From Dasania phycosphaerae (GTDB lineage: Bacteria > Pseudomonadota > Gammaproteobacteria > Pseudomonadales > Dasaniaceae): a DNA stretch of 64,000 bases. Position 1 is the first letter of the stretch. The number at the start of each line of letters is the position of its first letter. A program made the position numbers and the translations under genes. The stretch covers positions 1 to 64,000 of the forward strand of contig NZ_JAPTGG010000010.1 of assembly GCF_026891035.1 (NCBI RefSeq), written 5' to 3'. Under the pieces are notes generated by a model. The model was not told the origin of the DNA. It was given only the letters and a program-made list of their open reading frames with translations, and did no database searches. Shown here piece after piece: positions 51,963 to 61,250 of the stretch.

Positions 51963-53401
51963 TAGGCCAGCAGCTCGTCGCTGTATTCCAGCAGACGCTC
52001 CAGTATTACGCGTTGGGCATCACTGGTGTTTTCATCGGCCAGTAAGGTTTCAACCTCTAGCATAAAATCGTCCATGACTATGCTGGCTCCCGCCTCGGGA
52101 TCGGTTAGGCGCTGAAAGCGAAACTCCTGCCACTGTTCAAACTCATCGGGACTTAAACTAGCTGGATAATTGCGTGCCCTATAGCGAAATAACATTTCCG
52201 CTAAGCGGCTATCTTCAAAGGTAAAAGCCTGCTGCTGTAATTGCTCGGGGCTGGCGGCACGCACTTGCGCCATGGTGCTTTTGTCTTGCTGGCTAAAAAA
52301 ACCGCCGCTGTAGAGCATGGTGTCGGGATCAGTTTTTTCTGGCCGCTGCAAATCTGCAGCAAATACCTGGGCAACTTTTTCGCTAAGACCAGCTGCATTT
52401 TTTAGCTGCTGATAATGCTGGCGCGCCCGCGGTAAATCTAACTGTATACGAGCAGCTAAATTATCATCCAGTAATTTGCTGGTAGCCACTATGGGGCAGC
52501 GGTTGATATGGATATTTTTTAAGGCTATGCGCTCTTCGCCTTCGGCCAGCTCGGCACTGGGGGTATAGAGTTTTTCACGTATCTGCTCAGCACTTAGAGC
52601 CAGCAGCGGGGCGGGGTCTACACTTAAATCATAGGCCACCACCGCATTTTTGTTACTGGGGTGAGCCGCCAAGGGCATTACTAAGCTGGTGCAATAACGA
52701 CTGGCGGGGAACATCGCCGAGGTATGCAACACCGGTGTTTGCGCCGCCACATCTAACATGGCGGCCACAGTGCGCTTATTGCGCAGGCTCAATACATAAT
52801 CAAAAAGTTTAGGCTGCTTGCTTTTAATTAATTTCGCCAAGGCTATAGTCGCATGCACATCCGACAGGGCATCGTGCGCGGCTTCATGGCTAATGCCGTT
52901 GGCGGCGGTAATATGTTCTAGTTTAAAACTGGGCGTGCCGTCCTCGTGGTCGGGCCACACTATACCTTCGGGGCGCAGCGCTCTACACACCCGCACCATA
53001 TCGATTAAATCCCAGCGCGAGTTGCCGTTTTTCCATTCCCGCTCATAGGCGTCGTAAAAATTGCGATACAGGGTGTAGCGCGTCACCTCATCATCAAAGC
53101 GTATGCTGTTATAGCCCACCGAGCAGGTACCGGGCTGCGACATTTGCTCATGGATTAGGCCTATAAACTCCGCTTCGGGTAAACCCTTGGCCTTGGCCTC
53201 TTGCGGCGTAATGCCAGTGATTAAACAGGCCTGCGGCTGAGGTAACATATCACCGGCGGGCTGGCAGTAAATCACCAAGGGCTCACCAATAATATTAAAG
53301 TCAGCATCGGTGCGTATACCGGCAAACTGCGAGGGCCTATCCAGCGAGGGGTTGGCACCAAAGGTTTCGTAGTCGTGCCAATAAAAAGTTTCTTGGGGCA
53401 T
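51962..53401 (-). CDS. sbcB: Exodeoxyribonuclease I
   Basis: ExoI degrades single-stranded DNA 3' to 5' and acts in recombination and mismatch repair. The protein has the DEDDh motifs HDYETFG, GYNSIRFDDEVTR and HDALSDVHATIALAK, and the ALRPEGIVWPDHEDGTPSFKLEHI segment that follows the E. coli protein. The start is set at the ATG at 53401 (MPQETFYWHDYE), where length and motif distance match E. coli; the open frame reaches 53470 (TTG) with ATG at 53464, which remain possible. The 479-residue product is normal. The GIY-YIG gene follows with a one-base overlap. Confidence 0.93.
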   Translation of the reverse strand: MPQETFYWHDYETFGANPSLDRPSQFAGIRTDADFNIIGEPLVIYCQPAGDMLPQPQACLITGITPQEAKAKGLPEAEFIGLIHEQMSQPGTCSVGYNSIRFDDEVTRYTLYRNFYDAYEREWKNGNSRWDLIDMVRVCRALRPEGIVWPDHEDGTPSFKLEHITAANGISHEAAHDALSDVHATIALAKLIKSKQPKLFDYVLSLRNKRTVAAMLDVAAQTPVLHTSAMFPASRYCTSLVMPLAAHPSNKNAVVAYDLSVDPAPLLALSAEQIREKLYTPSAELAEGEERIALKNIHINRCPIVATSKLLDDNLAARIQLDLPRARQHYQQLKNAAGLSEKVAQVFAADLQRPEKTDPDTMLYSGGFFSQQDKSTMAQVRAASPEQLQQQAFTFEDSRLAEMLFRYRARNYPASLSPDEFEQWQEFRFQRLTDPEAGASIVMDDFMLEVETLLADENTSDAQRVILERLLEYSDELLA

Positions 53402-53537
53402 AGTGTGGCTGCAAAATGTTATGTCATTATCGAATTTCAACAGCTTAAAGTGTTGCCGGTACATCGACAACCCCCCTATAGCCCCTATACTCTAAGCATA
53501 ATAACCACAACAATGAAAACAAGGCATTAATGCGCAT

Positions 53538-55085
53538 ATGAGTACCGCCAACACCCAGTTTCCCGTGCTATACCAATTTGTCAGCGACTTTTTAGAATTC
53601 AGCCAATTGCTATTTGTGCTAGTGGTGATTATTGCCGCTCTAATTGTGGTGTATATGTACCTCTCGGATATCACCCAAACCAAACAGGCTATACGGCGCA
53701 ACTACCCGGTGATAGGCCGTTTTCGTTATTTGTTTGAGCATATGGGTGAATTTTTTCGGCAATACTTTTTTGCCCAGGATAGGGATGAGCTGCCCTTTAA
53801 CCGCGCCCAACGCGCCTGGGTTTATAGAGCCGCTAAAAAAGTAGACTCCACCATTGCCTTTGGCTCTACCCGGCCACTTAATCAGGCTGGGGATATTATC
53901 TTTTTAAACTGTCTGTTCCCCACCTTAACCGAAGATGCCAGCCCCACCAGTGCAGTGACTATAGGCCAAGGTTATGCCCGCCTGCCTTATACCACCAGCT
54001 CTATTTTCCATATTTCCGGTATGAGCTTTGGCGCTATTTCTATACCCGCGGTTACCGCCCTATCCAATGGGGCGAAAAAAGCCGGCATATGGATGAATAC
54101 CGGCGAAGGCTCGGTATCACCCTATCACTTGCAAGGCGGCTGCGATTTAGTGTTTCAAATAGGCACCGCCAAATACGGCGTAGGCAAGCCCGACCAAACC
54201 TTGGACGAAGAAAAACTACTGCGCATAGCTGAGTTGGACCAAGTCAAAATGTTTGAAATAAAAATGAGCCAAGGCGCCAAGCCTGGCAAGGGCGGTATAT
54301 TACCCAAAGAAAAAGTCACCAAAGAGATAGCCGAGGTTAGGCATATACCCCAGGGCCAAGATTCTATTAGCCCCAATGGCCACAGAGAAATACGCAGCAT
54401 AGATGATTTATTAGACATGATTGTGCGCATACGTAAGCTTACAGGTAAACCGGTAGGTTTTAAGGCAGTCATAGGCAGCAGTGATTGGATAGACGACTTA
54501 ATGCAAGCCATACACAGGCGCGGCCCGGAACACGCCCCCGACTTTATCACCATAGACAGCGCCGATGGCGGCACCGGCGCAGCACCACAAAGCCTGATGG
54601 ATTATGTGGGCCTACCAATTAAACGCAGCCTGCCTTTAATGGTGGATAAACTCATAGAGTACAATTTACGCGAGCGTATAAAAGTCATCGTCTCCGGCAA
54701 ATTAATTAACCCCAGCGAAGTGGCTTGGGCCATTTGCATGGGCGCAGACTTTGTGACCTCCGCCCGCGGTTTCATGTTTGCATTGGGCTGCATACAAGCC
54801 CTGCAGTGCAATAAAAACACCTGCCCCACCGGTATCACCACTCACAATAAAGATTTACAGCGCGGCCTAGACCCTACGGACAAAGCCGAACGTGTCTATC
54901 ATTACGCCACCCAGCTGCAGTATGAAGTGGGCACCATCGCCCACGCCTGTGGTGTAACAGAAGCCCGCGGCCTCACCCGTAAACACGCGCATATTATTAA
55001 TGCCGATGGCCTACCCGAACCTATGGAAGAACAATTTCCAACCCCGACAGTACGCTCGGATTTAATCGCCAGCTCCAAAGAATAA
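53538..55085 (+). CDS. FMN-binding glutamate synthase family protein
   Basis: The 515-residue protein has an N-terminal membrane helix (LLFVLVVIIAALIVVYMYL) and a glutamate-synthase-like FMN domain: GMSFGAISIPAVTALSNGAKKAGIWMNTGEGSVS, FITIDSADGGTGAAP and CNKNTCPTGITTHN with cysteines for an iron-sulfur cluster. Amidotransferase and NADPH-binding parts are absent, so it is not a full GltB. The reaction is unknown. It lies just upstream of a Na+/H+ antiporter, 21 bp apart on the same strand. Confidence 0.88.
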   Translation: MSTANTQFPVLYQFVSDFLEFSQLLFVLVVIIAALIVVYMYLSDITQTKQAIRRNYPVIGRFRYLFEHMGEFFRQYFFAQDRDELPFNRAQRAWVYRAAKKVDSTIAFGSTRPLNQAGDIIFLNCLFPTLTEDASPTSAVTIGQGYARLPYTTSSIFHISGMSFGAISIPAVTALSNGAKKAGIWMNTGEGSVSPYHLQGGCDLVFQIGTAKYGVGKPDQTLDEEKLLRIAELDQVKMFEIKMSQGAKPGKGGILPKEKVTKEIAEVRHIPQGQDSISPNGHREIRSIDDLLDMIVRIRKLTGKPVGFKAVIGSSDWIDDLMQAIHRRGPEHAPDFITIDSADGGTGAAPQSLMDYVGLPIKRSLPLMVDKLIEYNLRERIKVIVSGKLINPSEVAWAICMGADFVTSARGFMFALGCIQALQCNKNTCPTGITTHNKDLQRGLDPTDKAERVYHYATQLQYEVGTIAHACGVTEARGLTRKHAHIINADGLPEPMEEQFPTPTVRSDLIASSKE

Positions 55086-55106
55086 ACCAATAACAAAGGT
55101 ATCATC

Positions 55107-56321
55107 ATGGGCGTAGAAATAGTTGTAGGCCAAATCTTACTCATCGTCGCCATGGCGATATGCGGTTTGATTTTAAACCGCATTTTAAAAATTGATAACA
55201 GCTTAGGCTGCTTATTAGTTGGGGTTGCCGCAGGCTGGCTGGTACCGCAGTGGGGCATAGATACCGGCATTAGAGCCAACAACCTGCAAGATTTAGTCTT
55301 TTATTTATTATTACCCGTGCTTATTTTTGAAGCCACCTGGCATATAGCTCCGGGGGATTTAAAACGCTGGCTTAAACCCATACTTATACTTGCCAGTGTC
55401 GGGGTAGTGCTAAGTACTTTATTTGGCGCAGTGTTTATTTACTACGGCATTAATCACCCCAGCGGCTTCCCTTGGATAGCCGCTTTAATTTGTGGCGTGA
55501 TTTTAGCCACCACCGACCCCACTATTACCACAGCTAAATTAGAGCAGCAGCAAGCCTCTAAAGATTTAATCACTGTGATGAAAGGCGAAAGCCTGTTTAG
55601 TGATGCCAGCACTATCGTATTATTTTCACTGCTTATTGCCATCGCCACCCACCCTGATGGCAGCAGCAATATATCCATCACCACCTTTTTTATTAGCACG
55701 TTTATGGGTGGACTGGTTTTAGGTGGCATTATGGGTTTGGTCGCAGCCATACTCACCCTGCTGCTGGCCAGCCACTCCACCACCCGTATTGTTTTATTAT
55801 TTGTTGCGGTGGGCAGTTTTTATTTAGCGAAAAACATTTTTGAAGTATCGGGCATTATGGCAGTAATGGGCACGGCCATAGTCGCCAGAATTTGCCTCAA
55901 TGAAAAAGAACATAGTTTTTTACTAGGGGCAGACGGCAACTGGCATTGGCTGGCCTTATTATTTAGCAGCGTACTCTTTGTATTAATGGGGCTGGTAATT
56001 ACCCCCGATATGTTTAGCCATCAGTGGCTGGCCATATTAATTGGTATAGCCGCAGCCATTCTTAGCCGTAGCGCCACCATTTTTTTATGCACCTTAATGA
56101 CCCGCCCCTTAAGTCGCAACATAGAAAAACATTGGCAGCCGGTATTAATTTGGGGGGATATACGCGGCGTGGTGGCCATAGCCTTAGTGTTAACACTGCC
56201 CACCAGCTTAAGCTATTGGTGGACTATACAGTCCATTGTTTTTGGCGTGGTATTGTTTAACTTATTGGTACAGGCACCTAGCTCGCGTTGGTTGATACGC
56301 AGGCTCAATGCCGATAAATAA
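55107..56321 (+). CDS. Na+/H+ antiporter (CPA1/NhaP-type)
   Basis: The 404-residue membrane protein has about 12 helices. The pore-lining residues are in the ICGVILATTDPTITTAKL region (Asp) and LMKGESLFSDASTIVLFSL (Glu/Asp in the KGESLFxDxxx motif typical of CPA1 antiporters). It would exchange Na+ or K+ for H+ and support pH and salt balance. The RBS AAAGG at 55096-55100 supports the ATG at 55107. It is probably co-transcribed with the upstream FMN protein. Confidence 0.88.
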   Translation: MGVEIVVGQILLIVAMAICGLILNRILKIDNSLGCLLVGVAAGWLVPQWGIDTGIRANNLQDLVFYLLLPVLIFEATWHIAPGDLKRWLKPILILASVGVVLSTLFGAVFIYYGINHPSGFPWIAALICGVILATTDPTITTAKLEQQQASKDLITVMKGESLFSDASTIVLFSLLIAIATHPDGSSNISITTFFISTFMGGLVLGGIMGLVAAILTLLLASHSTTRIVLLFVAVGSFYLAKNIFEVSGIMAVMGTAIVARICLNEKEHSFLLGADGNWHWLALLFSSVLFVLMGLVITPDMFSHQWLAILIGIAAAILSRSATIFLCTLMTRPLSRNIEKHWQPVLIWGDIRGVVAIALVLTLPTSLSYWWTIQSIVFGVVLFNLLVQAPSSRWLIRRLNADK

Positions 56322-56325
56322 ATGC

Positions 56326-56694
56326 CTAAGTGTTAAGCTGCACATCCACTAAACGGTCGGCAAACAGGGTTTGCAATAACGCCCCATAGCGCTGGCAGTC
56401 CTGCTCTGTGATGGTCATATCAACTATAAACTCATTCACCTCTGCCAACTTGTATAAAGGTGATTTTAAACGCAAGATAAATTGCTGCGGGCTAAGCTTA
56501 ACCTGACCGACCACATCAAAACCTGCGTGCAGGGGGTCTTTATACTCTACATACACGCCATCATCTTCTTTGTGGCCTATTTCCTCTAGGCGCTGTAAAA
56601 ATAGATACTCATCGTCATTATAAAACGCTAACACATGATAACCCTGCTCTAACTGCAGGCTAACTTCGGTAGCGGTAAACTGTAGGGTTTTCAT
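56326..56694 (-). CDS. Conserved hypothetical protein
   Basis: I do not recognise this 122-residue protein with confidence. It is acidic, with a likely alpha/beta fold: a strand (TATEVSLQLEQGYHVLAFYND), the YLFLQRLEEIGHKEDDGVYVEY segment and VKLSPQQFILRLKSPLYKL. The pattern (LQR, GVYVEY, ILRLKS) is loosely like the Imm10-type immunity family, but this rests on memory and is weak. It overlaps nothing and lies 7 bp downstream of the M48 peptidase gene on the same strand, so it may be the third gene of the LemA-M48 unit. Confidence 0.6.
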   Translation of the reverse strand: MKTLQFTATEVSLQLEQGYHVLAFYNDDEYLFLQRLEEIGHKEDDGVYVEYKDPLHAGFDVVGQVKLSPQQFILRLKSPLYKLAEVNEFIVDMTITEQDCQRYGALLQTLFADRLVDVQLNT

Positions 56695-56701
56695 AGTGTA
56701 C

Positions 56702-58651
56702 TCATAGGGATAATTTGGGCTGTGGACAATCCATCACCGCGGCAATCGCGGCCAGCATTTCTTGCTCTACAGGGTTAATCACAGCATCGTGTTTAATACA
56801 TTCGGCAAAGCCTTTTAATAACTTAGGCTTTAACAGGGGGTAACAATTAGCCAACTGATTAACAGCCTTAACAAAATCATCCATGGTATAGGCCTGCTCA
56901 GGCACAAAGCTTAAGGTATACAAACCGGCGGTATTAGCGCCTTTATTAAAAGCGCGCTGCTGATCCTGTTCGTCTTGGTGGCCATAGTGCGCCAGGGCCG
57001 ACAGCACAATGCCATAGGCCTCGGCCACTTGCTTAGCTTGTTTATACTGCGGCTTACTGGAGCGCACTTTCTCAAATTCTGGTGCCAAATAATGGCGCAC
57101 CAACTGAAACAGACACCACTCAAAAATCTCAAACTTTTTATCGGCGCGCATCACCAGTAACAAGGTGTTTTTAAATTGTTTGTATTGCTCAGCCGACATC
57201 ATTTTTAAAGCAGGCAAACACAGCTCGATTAAGGGCAAGCGCAAACTGTATTGCAGTGCCGCAACATCCTCTTTGATTTGCAAGCACAACAGGGCCAAAC
57301 CTTTAACCTTGCACAACTCTATGTAGGCAAACTGTTGTTCAGCGGTTTGCTTATCCGCATCAAGCAATAAGCTATACACCAAAGCGCTAGCCCCTAAAGG
57401 CTCATGTGCTAATTTTTTTAAGCCATAGGGTATAGCCGCAATATCATTTTCAGCTGCAGCTACTGCCGATCCAAAACTCTGTGATTGTTGCGCCGCAACA
57501 AAAGCTGCCCCGGCAGCAGCAGCCATAGCCGCCTGCCCCTTGCGCGTCTCTTCCCCATGTAACGCTTGCCCGGTTTGGGCTTGTGGCTCTATACGCATTT
57601 TGCGGCTAATCATTTTGCCGTCCCAGCCGGGCTCTATACGCCTTATGCGTTTTTCTATTTCGGGGTGCGTATCAAAACTGGCCCAGCTACCTAAAGCCTC
57701 GGCTATAAACATATGGCTGGCCTCACCGGTGTTGACATTAAACACGCGAGAACCCGCTTGATAACCGCCAATAATCTTTAAGGCATTGGCTATACCCTGT
57801 GGATTGCGAGTAAATTGCACCGCTGAAGCATCGGCTAAAAATTCACGCTGGCGGCTAATCGCCGCTTTGATTAAGCCGCCAAAAAAAGTACCCAGCCAAC
57901 CAATGATCACAAAGGCCAAGCCCAACATAAAAACCCGGGCGTCGCCGGAACGTTTGGTTGCATGGTAGCCACCGTGGCGGCCGCCAGCTCGCATGATTAA
58001 CTCACCGATATTGCCTATAAAAACTATGCCCGCCAGTAGGGCAATCATGCGCAGGTTAAGCCGCATATCGCCATTGAGTATGTGGCTAAACTCGTGGGCC
58101 ACTACCCCCTGCAACTGCTCCCTATCAAACTGCTCTATCGCTCCTTGGGTTACACCTATTACTGCATCTGCAGGGCTATTGCCCGCCGCAAAGGCGTTAA
58201 TGCCTTTTTCAGCTCGCAGTAAATACACCGCTGGCACCGGCATGCCCGAGGCCAGCGCCATTTCCTCTACCACATTGAGCACGCGTTTTTCATTGGCATT
58301 GTTAGTATTGGGATGTATGCGCTGGCCACCTAGAGACTCTGCCACCCGCTTGCCGCCAGCGGATAACTGTAACCATTTATAGCCTATCACTAGCGTGATG
58401 GTGCCGGTCACCATTAGGCTGATTTTGCCAAAACTCTGCCAGCTAAAATAATGCGCCAAACCGGGTTTGCCGGCATGCTGTAGCAGTTCGGCGGCCTGAG
58501 CATAACCCTGCACCTGGCCATCCATAATCCAATAGCTGATCACTACCACGAGATTGGTAATGGCAATTAAGCAAAAAACCGCCAATACAAATAGCAAGAT
58601 TAAATATTTGCTGTGGCGGCGAGCTTGATCCTGCTCTGCAAAAAAATTCAC
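56702..58651 (-). CDS. M48 family metallopeptidase (HtpX-like)
   Basis: The 649-residue membrane protease has two N-terminal helices (about 18-40 and 75-95), a zinc-binding HEFSH (186-190) and a REFLADASAVQF glutamate ligand region (near 270). After the peptidase core there is a roughly 350-residue helical C-terminal extension (from about 300), without recognised motifs. That is about twice the length of HtpX, so it is not HtpX itself. The start is GTG at 58651. It follows LemA, a pairing widely seen in bacteria and linked to membrane protein quality control. A 122-residue gene follows. Confidence 0.85.
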   Translation of the reverse strand: MNFFAEQDQARRHSKYLILLFVLAVFCLIAITNLVVVISYWIMDGQVQGYAQAAELLQHAGKPGLAHYFSWQSFGKISLMVTGTITLVIGYKWLQLSAGGKRVAESLGGQRIHPNTNNANEKRVLNVVEEMALASGMPVPAVYLLRAEKGINAFAAGNSPADAVIGVTQGAIEQFDREQLQGVVAHEFSHILNGDMRLNLRMIALLAGIVFIGNIGELIMRAGGRHGGYHATKRSGDARVFMLGLAFVIIGWLGTFFGGLIKAAISRQREFLADASAVQFTRNPQGIANALKIIGGYQAGSRVFNVNTGEASHMFIAEALGSWASFDTHPEIEKRIRRIEPGWDGKMISRKMRIEPQAQTGQALHGEETRKGQAAMAAAAGAAFVAAQQSQSFGSAVAAAENDIAAIPYGLKKLAHEPLGASALVYSLLLDADKQTAEQQFAYIELCKVKGLALLCLQIKEDVAALQYSLRLPLIELCLPALKMMSAEQYKQFKNTLLLVMRADKKFEIFEWCLFQLVRHYLAPEFEKVRSSKPQYKQAKQVAEAYGIVLSALAHYGHQDEQDQQRAFNKGANTAGLYTLSFVPEQAYTMDDFVKAVNQLANCYPLLKPKLLKGFAECIKHDAVINPVEQEMLAAIAAVMDCPQPKLSL

Positions 58652-58669
58652 GGATTCAGCAGGCTGTGA

Positions 58670-59263
58670 TTAAAAAGAGACCTGGGGTGCCGCTTGTATT
58701 TGTGCGCTGTCGTCAAACTCCAGCAAGCTGGCATCTTTGGGGTGGCCAAACTTTTTGGCAAAAAATACCGGCGGGAATGACTGCCGGTAGGTGTTGTACT
58801 CGGTGACGGCATCATTAAACGCTTGGCGGGCAAAAGCTACTCGGTTTTCAGTGGTAGTGAGCTCTTCCGTCAGCTGCATCATATTTTGATTGGCTTTTAA
58901 ATCGGGGTAGGCTTCCATCACCATGTTCATTTTACCCAAAGCCCCCTGTAAGACTCCCTCAGCGCCAGCCAAACCTTGTATGGCACTGCCACTGGGGTCA
59001 GCCGCTGCACCTTTCAGCATAGCCATGGCTTCGTTGCGGGCACTAATTACCGCCTCTAGAGTTTCACGCTCGTGACTCATATAAGCTTTAGCAGTTTCAA
59101 CCAAATTAGGAATCAAATCGTAACGGCGTTTAAGCTGCACTTCGATTTGCGAAAAAGCATTTTGAAAACGATTTTTTAGGGTAACTAATTGATTATAAAT
59201 ACCGACGATATAAACAATGGCACCAAAAACCAGCACCCAGAATATGATAGTTGATAGATCCAT
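58670..59263 (-). CDS. LemA family protein
   Basis: The 197-residue product has an N-terminal membrane helix (IIFWVLVFGAIVYIVGIY) and a helical bundle with the LemA pattern YNQLVTLKNRFQNAFSQIEVQLKRRYDLIPNLVETAKAY and later ENRVAFARQAFNDAVTEYNTYRQSFP. LemA proteins are anchored facing the periplasm and are often paired with M48 peptidases. The RBS AGGA precedes the ATG. It is upstream of the M48 gene, so it is first in the unit. Confidence 0.92.
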   Translation of the reverse strand: MDLSTIIFWVLVFGAIVYIVGIYNQLVTLKNRFQNAFSQIEVQLKRRYDLIPNLVETAKAYMSHERETLEAVISARNEAMAMLKGAAADPSGSAIQGLAGAEGVLQGALGKMNMVMEAYPDLKANQNMMQLTEELTTTENRVAFARQAFNDAVTEYNTYRQSFPPVFFAKKFGHPKDASLLEFDDSAQIQAAPQVSF

Positions 59264-59281
59264 TTTATCTTCCTTTAGTTC

Positions 59282-59330
59282 AGTCTCTAGTCTCTAGTCT
59301 CTAGTCTCTAGTCTCTAGTCTCTAGTCTCT
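59282..59330. repeat. Seven-copy heptanucleotide tandem repeat
   Basis: AGTCTCT is repeated exactly seven times in tandem, between lemA and the fumarase terminator. The preceding bases (TTCAGTC) and the later TCTAGA-like sequence belong to the same local pattern. Such short exact repeats can slip, so copy number may vary between strains. It lies about 20-70 bp upstream of the lemA start, in the leader or promoter of the lemA unit. Confidence 0.9.
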
Positions 59331-59364
59331 AGAATATTGTTTTAACGACACGATATATCAAACA

Positions 59365-59397
59365 TAAAAAAAGGGAAAGCTCTGCAGCATTCCCTTT
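59365..59397 (-). terminator. Rho-independent terminator of fumarase
   Basis: On the minus strand AAGGGAA and TTCCCTT arms enclose an inner TGCTGCAGAGCT, followed by T residues (A run at 59365-59372 on plus). It lies about 30 bp after the fumarase stop codon. Confidence 0.82.
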
Positions 59398-59426
59398 TCT
59401 AGCGACTAGTGACTGTAGACCAGCGA

Positions 59427-60944
59427 CTATTTGACCTCTATCGCCTCGGCCTCTATTTTCTTAGACCAAAACGCCGGGCCGGTTTGGTGTACCGATTCGC
59501 CCAGATAATCCACCGCAACAGTAACAGGCATGTCTTCCAGTTCAAATTCGTAGATAGCCTCCATACCTAGCTCGGGGAAGCCTACCACTTTGGAGGACTT
59601 AATCGCCTGCGCTACCAAGAACGCGGCACCGCCTACGGCCATGAGGTATACAGACTCAAACTCTTTAATCGCCTCTATTGCGATAGGGCCGCGCTCGGCT
59701 TTACCTATCATGCCCAACAAGCCAGTTTCGGCCAGCATGGTGCGGGTAAATTTATCCATACGCGTGGCGGTGGTGGGGCCAGCAGGGCCTACCACTTCAT
59801 CACCGATAGGATCGACTGGGCCTACGTAGTAGATGAAACGGCCCTGCATAGATACCGGCAACTCTTCGCCGTTGTTAATCATATCTACCATTTTTTTATG
59901 GGCGGCATCGCGGCCAGTTAACATTTTACCGTTAAGCAGTAAGGTATCACCGGGCTTCCAGCTTTTAACCTCTTCTTTGGTAACCGTATCTAGGTTTACA
60001 CGCTTAACATTGGCACCGGCTTCGCGAGTCACTTCTGGCCAGTCTTCCAGTTTAGGTGGGGTAAGCTTGGCTGAGCCACTGCCATCTAAGGTGAAATGAG
60101 TGTGGCGAGTAGCAGCACAGTTGGGGATCATGGCTATGGCTTTGTTGGCCGCGTGTGAGGGGAAGTCTTTGACCTTCACATCCAAAACGGTGGTTAAGCC
60201 ACCCAGGCCTTGGGCGCCTATACCCAGCTTATTAACCTTTTCATGTAATTCTAAACGCAGCTCTTCGGCGCGATTACTAGCGCCACGGGCTTGTAAGTCT
60301 TGTATGTCCACGGGCTCTAATAAAGCCTCTTTCGCCAGCATCATGGCTTTTTCGGCCGTTCCGCCTATGCCTATGCCCAGCATACCCGGCGGACACCAGC
60401 CCGCGCCCATTTGTGGCACCATATTTAATACCCAATCAACCACCGAGTCTGAAGGGTTGAGCATGGCAAATTTAGACTTGGCCTCACTGCCGCCGCCCTT
60501 GGCTGCAACATGTACCTCTACAGTGTCACCGGGCACTATCTCATAGTGCACCACACCGGGGGTGTTATCTTTGGTATTAGTGCGGGCACCATCAGGGTCA
60601 GCCAATATAGAGGCGCGCAGCACATTATCGGGGTTCATATAAGCGCGGCGTATGCCTTCATTACACATATCGGTAACCGACATGGTGGCATCCCACTGTA
60701 CATTCATGCCTACCTTCAAAAACACCGTCACTATGCCGGTATCCTGGCATATAGGCCTATGACCCTCGGCACACATACGAGAGTTGATCAATATTTGCGC
60801 CATAGCGTCTTTGGCAGCAGGGTTTTGCTCGCGCTGATAGGCTTTATCTACAGCCTGTATAAAGTCCACTGGGTGGTAGTAAGAGATAAATTGCAGCGCA
60901 TCCGCAATGCTATCGATTAAGTCATTTTGGCGAATAATGGTCAT
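59427..60944 (-). CDS. fumA: Class I fumarate hydratase
   Basis: Class I fumarases use a 4Fe-4S cluster to hydrate fumarate to malate in the TCA cycle. The 505-residue protein has RPICQDTGIVTVFLKVG, GAGWCPPGMLGIGIGGT and NCAATRH with cluster-cysteine candidates, and the closing VGPVDPIGDEVVGPAGPTTATRMDKF and AVDYLGESVHQTGPAFW. It is FumA-like, not the FumC class. It is single, oriented leftward, with its own terminator. No class II fumarase is in the window. Confidence 0.95.
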   Translation of the reverse strand: MTIIRQNDLIDSIADALQFISYYHPVDFIQAVDKAYQREQNPAAKDAMAQILINSRMCAEGHRPICQDTGIVTVFLKVGMNVQWDATMSVTDMCNEGIRRAYMNPDNVLRASILADPDGARTNTKDNTPGVVHYEIVPGDTVEVHVAAKGGGSEAKSKFAMLNPSDSVVDWVLNMVPQMGAGWCPPGMLGIGIGGTAEKAMMLAKEALLEPVDIQDLQARGASNRAEELRLELHEKVNKLGIGAQGLGGLTTVLDVKVKDFPSHAANKAIAMIPNCAATRHTHFTLDGSGSAKLTPPKLEDWPEVTREAGANVKRVNLDTVTKEEVKSWKPGDTLLLNGKMLTGRDAAHKKMVDMINNGEELPVSMQGRFIYYVGPVDPIGDEVVGPAGPTTATRMDKFTRTMLAETGLLGMIGKAERGPIAIEAIKEFESVYLMAVGGAAFLVAQAIKSSKVVGFPELGMEAIYEFELEDMPVTVAVDYLGESVHQTGPAFWSKKIEAEAIEVK

Positions 60945-61118
60945 ACAGGCTCCCTAGATATAGCCGCTTGCTAATAAATTAAAGGCTATCAGCCCTTATA
61001 AAACGCGGCTATTGTACACCAAAATACTAAGCTTGACTGACCCTCCAACCAGCTAAATCCCAAGCCCCAGCTGCTAGCTAAACCGTCGCCCCAACACAAA
61101 CACTGAAAATGTGAATAT

Positions 61119-61170
61119 TTCAGCTTAATAGCTATCCATTCAGCTTGAGTTCAGCTGCAAAAACTATACT
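61119..61170 (+). promoter_or_regulatory. Promoter with response-regulator-like direct repeats
   Basis: The 306-bp gap 60945-61250 holds the divergent promoters of fumA and the small secreted protein. TTCAGCT occurs three times in direct orientation (61119, 61139, 61150), the last two 11 bp apart (one helical turn), ending nine bases upstream of a TATACT -10 box (61165-61170). OmpR/PhoB-type regulators bind such repeats in place of a -35 box. The leader after the -10 holds GGGGG-T-TCCCCCC (61204-61216), a likely hairpin. Confidence 0.45.
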
Positions 61171-61250
61171 GAGCCCATCAAATCAGAAACCTGTTTGATA
61201 AATGGGGGTTCCCCCCTTACTTTATGGTTAAAAATAATAGAGACAACGCT

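Noticed and set aside
56326..56694. Imm10-type immunity protein, implying a toxin system
   Set aside because: Only a loose pattern match from memory and no toxin gene nearby; left as hypothetical.
59282..59330. CRISPR-like array
   Set aside because: The units are 7-bp direct tandem repeats without spacers; no cas genes are present.
60100..60920. Plus-strand frames of 136-148 codons inside the fumarase gene
   Set aside because: Fumarase on the minus strand is certain by motif; these are shadows.
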